Shown: positions 1-5,841 of the stretch, in pieces
Numbering within the stretch: position 1 is the stretch's first letter
Layout of the letters: every line of letters starts with the position of its first letter
NCBI RefSeq assembly: GCF_937898475.1
Contig: NZ_CALEJS010000036.1
Location: forward strand, 1-10,210
Source of the DNA: an uncultured Chitinophaga sp.
GTDB lineage: Bacteria; Bacteroidota; Bacteroidia; Chitinophagales; Chitinophagaceae
Direction of reading: 5' to 3'
DNA: 10,210 nucleotides
The notes under the pieces: model-generated
Databases searched by the model: none
What the model saw: the letters and a program-made list of their open reading frames with translations, nothing else
Told to the model about the DNA's origin: nothing
Position numbers and translations under genes: made by a program

Positions 1-59
1 AAACATAAATCCAAATAGCCGAATCTTGAAGATGCTGTCTACCGGGAGCTTACAGTACC

Positions 60-914
60 ATGAAGAAATGGCGCTCCACAAAAGACAAACTATCCACTTT
101 CATTGCCAGTGTTTTCAAAGCAAAGGATATTCCCCTGGGGAAGATCGACTATGCTTTCGCTGAGGACTTCTTCGACTATTTGACCCTGACAGATGGGCTC
201 CGCGACAACAGCGCAATGAAGTACATCAAAAATACCAAGCAGCTAATGAAACTCGCCGTACGCCGGAAATGGATAAACGCTAATCCGATAGAGGATTTTG
301 TATGCTCCTACATCAACCCGGAACGTGATATTCTAACTGTAGATGAATTGAGGACGATGTATAGCAAAGAATTTTCCATTCCCCGCCTCGAGGAAGCAAG
401 GGACGCTTACCTGTTTATGGCTTTAACTGGTTTTGCCTACAAAGATGTGCTGTTGCTGACCCGTGATCACCTGGTTAAATTTTTCGACGGCGAAGATTGG
501 ATTGTTAAAAACAGGGAAAAGACCTGGTGCCGTGAAAACGTTCCCCTGCTGCCTGTAGCAAAACAGATCCTGAAGAAGTACGAAAACCATCCTTACTGTA
601 TTGCTAACAACGTCTTATTACCAATCAAAAGCAACCAGCGCTTCAACGGTTACTTGAAGGAGATTGCAGATATATGCGGTATCGACAAGAACCTGACTAC
701 CCACACTGCCCGGCATACCTTTGCCACTACCGTAACATTGGCCAACGGCGTACCGCTGGAAACGGTCAGTGCTATGCTGGGCCATAAGTCGATCCGGACT
801 ACCCAGATATACGCTAAAATAGTAGCGTCCAAGGTAAGCCAGGACATGAAAAGTTTAAAAGCGTCTTTTGATCTGTCAATCCCGAATTCACTGCTGTTAA
901 GCGCCGTAGCATAG
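60..914 (+). CDS. Tyrosine recombinase/integrase, IntDOT-like, N-terminally truncated or frameshifted
   Basis: This is a site-specific tyrosine recombinase that would integrate and excise the element. Residues about 1-85 form the SAM-like core-binding domain and residues about 90-265 the catalytic domain. Visible catalytic residues are K154, the HTAR box (H215, R218), H242 in LGHKS and the nucleophile Y251 in TTQIYAKI. The first arginine is replaced: the box reads LTGFAYKDV, a substitution also found in IntDOT, whose box reads FTGLSFADL. Relatives are about 400-430 aa and have an arm-binding domain of about 140 residues that is absent here. The reading frame upstream has stops at 6-8 and 27-29, yet the residues just before the first ATG (LPGAYST, 39-59) still look like integrase sequence. 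The real gene may therefore continue upstream in another frame and be broken. The start at 60 is only the first ATG after the stop. Confidence 0.85.
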   Translation: MKKWRSTKDKLSTFIASVFKAKDIPLGKIDYAFAEDFFDYLTLTDGLRDNSAMKYIKNTKQLMKLAVRRKWINANPIEDFVCSYINPERDILTVDELRTMYSKEFSIPRLEEARDAYLFMALTGFAYKDVLLLTRDHLVKFFDGEDWIVKNREKTWCRENVPLLPVAKQILKKYENHPYCIANNVLLPIKSNQRFNGYLKEIADICGIDKNLTTHTARHTFATTVTLANGVPLETVSAMLGHKSIRTTQIYAKIVASKVSQDMKSLKASFDLSIPNSLLLSAVA

Positions 915-924
915 GCTTGTATCT

Positions 925-953
925 TAGTGGGTAGCCGTCACGGTTACCCACTA
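925..953 (+). terminator. Hairpin after the integrase gene
   Basis: A 13-bp stem (925-937 with 941-953, one G-U pair) with a 3-nt loop lies 10 bp after the integrase stop codon. Its position fits a transcription terminator or an mRNA 3' end. No clear T-tract follows, so classic rho-independent termination is uncertain. The stem is symmetric and could act on either strand. Confidence 0.6.
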
Positions 954-973
954 TTACAAATCCGACATTAACA

Positions 974-1005
974 TTTGATTAACGATACGAAACGTGCTAA
1001 AATTA
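974..1005 (+). promoter_or_regulatory. Weak candidate promoter for the RteC-like gene
   Basis: TTTG at 974-977 is followed after 20 nt by TAAAATTA at 998-1005, which matches four of the six fixed positions of the Bacteroidota -7 element TAnnTTTG. It sits about 100 bp before the ATG at 1106, leaving a fairly long leader. The match is weak and other sites in this gap are possible. Confidence 0.25.
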
Positions 1006-1105
1006 TTTATTGCGGCCCTTGTTGCAATGGCTGGCATCTGCCGGTCGCCATATCCTTCATAACCACTGTCACCAAACAATCAGACGCTAGTTAAATTTTA
1101 TTGCC

Positions 1106-2398
1106 ATGCAGCAGCATTACCTGTTATCCTATTTTGAAAAGCTCGTTAGAATCGATCTTAAAACACAATCTCAAAACAACCAGCAACCGGACACAAAGTA
1201 CCTATCCGCGGTTATCAGTGAGGCTACCAGGCAGAAGGAAATATTCCTGGAGGACTTCGGGCGGCAGCTTTACAGTGTCGGCAAGAAGAAACAGGCCGAC
1301 TGGCATGTGCAATCCCATCAACATTTACTTATACAGTTGATGGACCAAGCAATTGAGCACCTGGAGGTCGGCGATATTTTGAATAGCACAGATCCACCGC
1401 CGGCCAACACCTGGAGGCACCTGTACAGATTCCTGTATTTAACCCTGGCGGAAATATTGTCGTTCATCGAAACAGAGTTTCCCAGGCACATGGATATAGA
1501 ATGTAAAATTCCTGACGCCTACCTGTATTTGGTACAGGGCGAGTTTACCGCTACTATGAAACTATTACAGGAGAAGGCCGACGAAGGCCAGGTTGATCCC
1601 TTATTGGTTCCGGTTCTACACCAGCCGTTTGAGGAACTCCTATGTGCTGAACATTCCCGGCTGTTCGTTAGCTACAGCCACCTGCACTATTTAACGAAGC
1701 TGAGTAAGCGGATTAAGAAGATCCTGGACCATAGCCGGCGCGGACAGGAACTAACCGAGAGTATCGAAACAGAACTCCACTTTTTAAACTTCAATTCCGT
1801 TGCCTACTTCCTCTACTGGACAGGCCGCACCGGCAGAGAAATAGAGCTGCTGCCAACTTCACGCGAAAGGCTTAGTCGCCTCATTTACCTGCAAAAGAAA
1901 GTAAGTCAGACACATGTTAAGCCAGGCATCTGTTTAAACCGGCTTCATGGCACATTGCAAAGTCAACTACTATCTTGGATTTCGGTAGAAATAGCATACC
2001 AGGAGAAAAACGAAAGTATTTCTGCTACCCTCCATTCAACAGGGGAGCTGGACAGATGGAAAGACTTTAAGGTGCAGACCCGCTTTTCGGTACCGCAGAT
2101 GGGCGCCATTCTTAAATTGCTGTATGATGCCGGTTTCTACCTGAATCAAAACAAAACGGAGCTCCTGGATTTCTTTTCCTTTTTCTTTACTTCAGTCAAG
2201 CAGGACACTGTTTCCAGCCAAAGCCTCCGTAGCCACTTTTACAAGGAGAGTGCAGCGGTATCTAAATCAATCCGGGAGATCTTAGGAGAGCTGATAAATG
2301 TATCCCACAAAGGCGTAAGTGTGCTGTTTTATTTTGCCTGGAATTTTTACATCTTTCATGATTTTCTTCTGTCGGTTGATGGCGTAGTTGCATTATGA
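1106..2398 (+). CDS. RteC-like regulator of element excision
   Basis: This is probably the DNA-binding regulator of the element. The recognisable part is the C-terminal third. Residues about 213-300 hold a conserved stretch (LHFLNFNSVAYFLYW, then PGICLNRL and LLSWISVEIAYQEK), and residues about 320-400 resemble the RteC winged-helix region (FSVPQMGAILKLLYDAGF, then NKTELLDFFSFFF). In Bacteroides CTnDOT, RteC activates the excision operon. At 430 aa this protein is about twice the length of CTnDOT RteC, and its N-terminal 200 residues are mostly helical and not recognised. The last 28 residues (403-430) are unusually hydrophobic for a DNA-binding protein, though no signal or clear second membrane segment is seen. 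It lies between the integrase and the HTH protein, and an inverted repeat that could be its target follows immediately. The assignment comes from memory of the family's pattern and not from a search. Confidence 0.7.
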   Translation: MQQHYLLSYFEKLVRIDLKTQSQNNQQPDTKYLSAVISEATRQKEIFLEDFGRQLYSVGKKKQADWHVQSHQHLLIQLMDQAIEHLEVGDILNSTDPPPANTWRHLYRFLYLTLAEILSFIETEFPRHMDIECKIPDAYLYLVQGEFTATMKLLQEKADEGQVDPLLVPVLHQPFEELLCAEHSRLFVSYSHLHYLTKLSKRIKKILDHSRRGQELTESIETELHFLNFNSVAYFLYWTGRTGREIELLPTSRERLSRLIYLQKKVSQTHVKPGICLNRLHGTLQSQLLSWISVEIAYQEKNESISATLHSTGELDRWKDFKVQTRFSVPQMGAILKLLYDAGFYLNQNKTELLDFFSFFFTSVKQDTVSSQSLRSHFYKESAAVSKSIREILGELINVSHKGVSVLFYFAWNFYIFHDFLLSVDGVVAL

Positions 2399-2440
2399 AA
2401 ATAAATATCTCAAATTCTTGTCCTTAATTATCAATTTGTT

Positions 2441-2463
2441 ACAGGGGGTTGCGTAACCCCTGT
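2441..2463. promoter_or_regulatory. Inverted repeat, candidate operator for the RteC-like protein
   Basis: The core GGGGTTGCGTAACCCC (2445-2460) has 6-bp arms around a 4-nt centre, and the outer bases ACAG/CTGT extend the symmetry with one bulged G. It lies 42 bp after the rteC-like stop and about 50 bp before the probable transcription start of the HTH gene, where an activator would bind. It could also fold as an RNA hairpin and end the upstream transcript, but no T-tract follows. Confidence 0.45.
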
Positions 2464-2489
2464 GACTGTTCTGGTGATAGAAAACCCTA

Positions 2490-2497
2490 TTCTTTTG
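2490..2497 (+). promoter_or_regulatory. Candidate -7 element for the HTH/initiator/ATPase operon
   Basis: TTCTTTTG matches five of the six fixed positions of the Bacteroidota -7 consensus TAnnTTTG. It lies 28 bp before the ATG at 2525, placing a transcription start near 2504. The -33 region (around 2469) is poor, which would suit a promoter that needs an activator at the inverted repeat just upstream. Confidence 0.35.
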
Positions 2498-2524
2498 CTG
2501 CCATAACAAACAACCACAAATTTT

Positions 2525-2797
2525 ATGGCAACAGAAATCTTAACACGCGAAGACCTGGCTGTTTTTAAAGCCGAATTGTTTACTGAACTCCGGGAATTAA
2601 TAACCTCCCACCCGGCACAGCCGCGCAAATGGCTAAAGTCCTACGAAGTAAAGGAACTCCTCAACATTTCATCGGGAACATTGCAGAACATGCGTATCAA
2701 CGGCACCCTTTCCTATACAAAGGTTGGCGGATTGATATTCTACGACTATGCGGACATCGAAAAGCTCATGACTACAACGGGCCCGAATAAACGCTGA
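2525..2797 (+). CDS. Small helix-turn-helix protein, MerR/excisionase type
   Basis: This 90-aa DNA-binding protein has an N-terminal helical stretch (residues 1-33, charged, possibly for dimerisation). A MerR/excisionase-like winged HTH follows at residues about 36-82: WLKSYEVKELLNISSGTLQNM is the HTH, and the wing is GTLSYTKVGGLIFYDYADIEKLM. Small proteins of this type next to integrases in Bacteroidota elements often act as excisionases or regulators of excision, comparable to Xis2c/Xis2d of CTnDOT. Its stop codon overlaps the start of the next gene by one base (TGATG), so the two are probably translationally coupled. Whether it bends DNA at the attachment site or regulates transcription cannot be decided from the sequence. 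Confidence 0.8.
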   Translation: MATEILTREDLAVFKAELFTELRELITSHPAQPRKWLKSYEVKELLNISSGTLQNMRINGTLSYTKVGGLIFYDYADIEKLMTTTGPNKR

Positions 2798-3708
2798 TGC
2801 CGGTGCTGCCTGCTCATACGAATTATATCAAGCATCTGAACGCCTTTTTTGCAAAGATTCGGACGGACGATCGTTTGAATGCAACTCACATCAGTTTGTA
2901 CATGGCCCTCTTCCAGGTTTGGAATCAACACCGCTTCTGCAGCCCGTTTCCGATTGTACGGGAGGAAATAATGAGCTTATCAAGGATAGGGTCACGCAGC
3001 ACTTATGTGAAATGCTTACGGCATCTCCATGACTGTGCTTATATAATTTATCAGCAGTCAAGCCTGGCATATGCGCCAAGCAGAGTTTCTATGATCCCTT
3101 TGAATGGCGTTTTGCCGGAGAAAGAAAGTCAGCAGTTATTCCTCTTCTCACCAACAAACCAGGTGCAAAATGAGCAAGGTTACCTGTTCAAAAGTGGGCC
3201 TCATACATGGCCCACAATTGGGCCTCACATGTGGCCTAAAAGTGAGCCTCATACGTGGCCCAAAAATGGGCCACACTCAGGCCCAAAAGTGGGCCTCTTT
3301 TATAAACATATAAACAATAGTAAACAGGAGAGAGAAAACAGGCTCGCGCCCTCAAAAAAAAATAAAAATGTTAAAGCTGAAAAAGCCCCTAAATGTCAGG
3401 ATGCACCCGGCGCGGAAATTTCCGATCCGAATGCCCGGCATCTTCCGACCCTATCCCAGGTACAGGACTTTTTTAATGCCCACCAGTACCCATCGATGGA
3501 AGGCGACAAATTCTTTCACCATTACCAGGCAAACGGCTGGCGCCAGGGAGGCCAAACCCTGATCCTGGACTGGCAGGCAGCAGCCCATAAATGGATACTC
3601 AATATTCACTCACAAACTCAGACAAGCAATGACAAACATACCAAATCATCCGCAGGAGCAGGACGGCTCCACTCCAATGAAAACAAGAACTATTCAGACC
3701 CCTTATGA
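2797..3708 (+). CDS. Replication-initiator-like protein with an origin-like repeat inside the gene
   Basis: This 303-aa protein is likely the DNA-binding initiator of element replication. Residues about 1-105 resemble the winged-helix domain of phage replisome organisers (INxTHISLYMALFQVW-type helix, then the SLSRIGSRSTYVKCLRHL recognition region). Residues 132-168 are four and a half copies of an 8-residue repeat (K-S-G-P-H-T-W-P type) encoded by the 24-bp DNA repeat, followed by a lysine-rich linker at about 170-205. Residues about 216-267 carry a module seen in phage primosome proteins: PTLSQVQDFF, then FFHHYQANGW, then LDWQAAAHKWI. Like lambda O, it combines an N-terminal DNA-binding domain, a repeat-coding middle and a C-terminal partner-binding region, and an ATPase gene follows. 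The 3' end overlaps that gene by 80 bp or, if the ATPase starts at 3677, by 32 bp. Confidence 0.7.
   Translation: MPVLPAHTNYIKHLNAFFAKIRTDDRLNATHISLYMALFQVWNQHRFCSPFPIVREEIMSLSRIGSRSTYVKCLRHLHDCAYIIYQQSSLAYAPSRVSMIPLNGVLPEKESQQLFLFSPTNQVQNEQGYLFKSGPHTWPTIGPHMWPKSEPHTWPKNGPHSGPKVGLFYKHINNSKQERENRLAPSKKNKNVKAEKAPKCQDAPGAEISDPNARHLPTLSQVQDFFNAHQYPSMEGDKFFHHYQANGWRQGGQTLILDWQAAAHKWILNIHSQTQTSNDKHTKSSAGAGRLHSNENKNYSDPL
3190..3297. repeat. Iteron-like 24-bp tandem repeat, candidate replication origin
   Basis: Units start at 3190, 3214, 3238 and 3262, with a partial fifth at 3285. The typical unit is AAAAGTGGGCCTCAT followed by ACATGGCCC, so most units carry a GGGCC/GGCCC dyad; 3194-3200 and 3209-3215 are perfect 7-bp arms. 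The 13-mer AAAAGTGGGCCTC is identical at 3190-3202 and 3285-3297 although the two copies are read in different frames. In unit four, GGCCC is shifted one base against the codons. Conservation of DNA over protein points to a binding site. A short stretch of about 14% GC follows. Confidence 0.65.
3298..3370. other. AT-rich stretch beside the repeats, candidate DNA-unwinding element
   Basis: Positions 3298-3326 hold only four G/C in 29 bases. A nine-A run lies at 3354-3362, followed after one T by five more A. An easily melted region next to iterons is typical of origins such as that of lambda. Here it also encodes a charged linker of the initiator. It is an inference from composition and position. 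Confidence 0.4.
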
Positions 3709-4312
3709 TTATTACTTGTTGATGCAGCAGTTGGAGGAACATGGAAAGAATATTTATGGACCAAAATTCCAAATACATGATGTGGATCGGCCTGTAATTA
3801 TCAAGTTGATTGCGTATTTTCTTCGAGATGAGGCTGTAGCTGCTGCAGAAGAAATCGACCTAAACAAGGGTATCTTACTCACAGGAAAGATAGGTTGTGG
3901 GAAAACTTCCTTAATGACATTAATGAGGCCATTGGCTGACGAATGTTATCGGCCAGTAATGGTTTCTTGTCGTCAGATCAGTTTCGAGTTTAGTAAGGTC
4001 GGGTATGACATAATTGGCCGTTATAGCACTAATGCGTTTTTTCCCTATACAAATGTACCAAGGGTTCATTGCTTCGATGACTTGGGTATTGAACAAACTG
4101 TGAACTACTGGGGGAATAACTGCAATGTTATGGGAGAGATACTTCTTTCCAGATATGATTTGTTTATCTCGAATAAGATGGTTACCCATATTACGACGAA
4201 TTTAAATAGCCAGGAATTAGAAGAGGTGTACGGAAACAGGTTGAGGAGTAGGATGAGGGCTATGTTCAATTTAGTGCCATTCGAAAACCGCACACTTGAC
4301 AAAAGAACTTAA
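3629..4312 (+). CDS. DnaC-like AAA+ ATPase, probable helicase loader
   Basis: This ATPase of the DnaC/IstB class would load the replicative helicase at the element's origin. With the start at 3629, Walker A is GKIGCGKTS (86-94), Walker B is HCFDDLG (147-153), sensor 1 is THITTNLNS (187-194) and the arginine-finger region is YGNRLRSRMR (201-210). The total is 227 aa, the usual size for this class. The first 16 residues (MTNIPNHPQEQ...) lie inside the preceding gene and are weakly protein-like; the ATG at 3677 (MKTRTIQTPYDYY) is an equally good start and would give 211 aa with a 32-bp overlap. Base composition drops sharply within the first part of this gene compared with the initiator, so it may have joined from another source. 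An IstB transposition partner is less likely, because no transposase is present. Confidence 0.78.
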   Translation: MTNIPNHPQEQDGSTPMKTRTIQTPYDYYLLMQQLEEHGKNIYGPKFQIHDVDRPVIIKLIAYFLRDEAVAAAEEIDLNKGILLTGKIGCGKTSLMTLMRPLADECYRPVMVSCRQISFEFSKVGYDIIGRYSTNAFFPYTNVPRVHCFDDLGIEQTVNYWGNNCNVMGEILLSRYDLFISNKMVTHITTNLNSQELEEVYGNRLRSRMRAMFNLVPFENRTLDKRT

Positions 4313-4313
4313 T

Positions 4314-4334
4314 AATACCAGGTTGTATTTTTTT
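4314..4334 (+). terminator. Weak terminator-like hairpin with T-tract
   Basis: A short stem AATAC/GTATT (4314-4318 with 4325-4329) with a 6-nt loop runs into seven T at 4328-4334, directly after the ATPase stop. The stem is only 5 bp and AT-rich, so it is a weak candidate for ending the replication operon before the cargo operon starts. Confidence 0.35.
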
Positions 4335-4357
4335 ATAAATTATTGTTTATTAGTGGG

Positions 4358-4389
4358 TTAGGAATTAAGAAATAAATTGAATATATTTG
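4358..4389 (+). promoter_or_regulatory. Probable promoter of the cargo operon
   Basis: TATATTTG at 4382-4389 matches all six fixed positions of the Bacteroidota -7 element TAnnTTTG. The -33 element is weak: TTAG at 4358-4361 against TTTG, with a 20-nt spacer. Transcription would start near 4396, leaving about 20 nt before the ATG at 4417. This argues against the in-frame TTG at 4387 as the start codon, since it lies inside the promoter element. Confidence 0.55.
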
Positions 4390-4416
4390 CTGCAACTTCG
4401 AACCACAAACCGTAAC

Positions 4417-5841
4417 ATGGAATCGATTTTAAATGTTCCACAAAAATTGCGACCCAAAGCAAAAGCTACAATGGATAATCGGCTTGTAGCCCCAGAAGTA
4501 ATAGATCAGCAGATAATCGACGATATTGACAGATTGACCGAAGAGCATAATCATTTCTGGTCATCTCCAAATCACGATCGGAGTGAATACCTACATAGCT
4601 TTTTCCAGTACCCTGCTATGATGGTTCCGGTTGTTCAGCGTAAGCTGATTGAAATTATTACTCGGAATAAACCTTCTATTTCTAACGTGTTAGATCCCTA
4701 TATGGGCTCTGGAACTTCTTTGGTAGCTTGTATGGAAAACGGTTTGGATTGTTACGGACAAGATATTAACCCACTTGCTATTCTTGTCGCTAAAACTCGA
4801 ACCGGGCCGTATTATATTACTGCAATTAAAGAACGCAAAGCTGCCTTTTTTAAATTGTTTGAAAATGACACATCAACGAAAATCGAAGCTGATTTTCCAG
4901 GTTTAAAAAAGTGGTTTAAGAATGATGTCGCGGTTGAGTTGTCAAGAATTGTTAGGGCGATAAGAAAAGAATCAAGGCCTGCGATTAGAAGGTTTTATTG
5001 GGTTATTCTTGCTGAGGTTGTTAGGTTGACCTCAAATGATAGAACGTCAACCTTTAAATTACACATTAGGAAATTAGAAGATATTAATAAAAGGAATATA
5101 TCGCCTATTGAGGTATTTAAGGACCATTATCAAAATTGTATAGAAGACCTTCAGTGGTATTCTGAGTTATTAATCAAATCTGGCAGGATTTCAAAAGGAG
5201 CATATAAGGGAAATGTTACTGTGAAATTGGCAGACAGCAAAGAAACTATTTTCGACCCTGCAGAAAACATTGACTTCTTTGATTTACTAGTTACATCGCC
5301 ACCATATGGTGATAATAAAACGACAGTAACTTATGGCCAGCACTCTTATCTTCCTTTACAGTGGATTGATTTGACCGATATCCATCCTTTAGCAACGAGT
5401 GATTATCTTAAATCAACTTCAGAAATCGACTCGAGGGGACTGGGAGGAAGAATTAAAAGAAGGAACCAACAGATAAATTTAGCGGAGCTTTTTCTAGCTT
5501 CGGTATCGTTTGAAGAAACGTACCGAAAGTTAGTTACTAATTCACCCGATAAGGTTAATAAAGTAGTCAGTTTTATCGGTGACTTATATTCGTCAATAAA
5601 AAATATTCATAAATCGTTGAAAGCCGATGCTTATCAGATCTGGACAGTTGGAAATAGAAATGTGGGAGGAATGGAAATACCTAATGATCGAATAATTAAA
5701 GAACTGTTGGAAAGTCAAGGAGCTATATTGGTGAAAAAGATATCAAGAGAGATACTAAATAGAAGAATGGCCAAGCGTAATAAGGACGCGGAGCTAATGT
5801 CATTTGAGGATATTTTAATTCTTAGAAAAGTTAATGGATAA
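4417..5841 (+). CDS. DNA methyltransferase of the SPPY type (N4-cytosine or N6-adenine)
   Basis: This is a SAM-dependent DNA methyltransferase of 474 aa. In order it shows a motif-X-like segment (SFFQYPAMM, about 61-69), motif I (DPYMGSGTS, 93-101) that binds SAM, an acidic motif-II loop with D116, and catalytic motif IV (TSPPYGD, with SPPY at 294-297). About 190 residues lie between motifs I and IV, and probably hold the target-recognition or helical part (RLTSNDRTSTFKLHIRKLE, about 203-221). SPPY is common in N4-cytosine methylases, but N6-adenine is also possible. An open frame reaches back to a TTG at 4387, but that codon lies in the promoter element, so the ATG at 4417 is preferred. It overlaps the next gene by 8 bp. 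No restriction nuclease is next to it. It may mark self DNA for the two downstream proteins. The target sequence cannot be read from the gene. Confidence 0.85.
   Translation: MESILNVPQKLRPKAKATMDNRLVAPEVIDQQIIDDIDRLTEEHNHFWSSPNHDRSEYLHSFFQYPAMMVPVVQRKLIEIITRNKPSISNVLDPYMGSGTSLVACMENGLDCYGQDINPLAILVAKTRTGPYYITAIKERKAAFFKLFENDTSTKIEADFPGLKKWFKNDVAVELSRIVRAIRKESRPAIRRFYWVILAEVVRLTSNDRTSTFKLHIRKLEDINKRNISPIEVFKDHYQNCIEDLQWYSELLIKSGRISKGAYKGNVTVKLADSKETIFDPAENIDFFDLLVTSPPYGDNKTTVTYGQHSYLPLQWIDLTDIHPLATSDYLKSTSEIDSRGLGGRIKRRNQQINLAELFLASVSFEETYRKLVTNSPDKVNKVVSFIGDLYSSIKNIHKSLKADAYQIWTVGNRNVGGMEIPNDRIIKELLESQGAILVKKISREILNRRMAKRNKDAELMSFEDILILRKVNG

Noticed and set aside
914..1105. Attachment site or tRNA in the gap after the integrase
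   Set aside because: No tRNA-like fold or CCA end and no direct repeat with another part of the window was found. Only the hairpin at 925-953 stands out.
1101..1340. 79-aa open frame starting just before the RteC-like gene
   Set aside because: It overlaps the RteC-like gene in a different frame, has no recognisable features and stops after 240 bp.
3190..3300. CRISPR array
   Set aside because: The units follow each other directly with no unique spacers, the period is 24 bp, and no cas gene is nearby. Iterons fit better.
3104..3313. Open frame of 69 aa overlapping the repeat in another frame
   Set aside because: The 24-bp period keeps other frames open by chance. It lacks a start context and lies wholly inside the initiator gene, whose own frame carries recognisable domains on both sides.
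3629..4312. IstB-type transposition helper
   Set aside because: The Walker motifs alone would allow it, but there is no IstA-like transposase or insertion-sequence end, and the gene follows a replication initiator.
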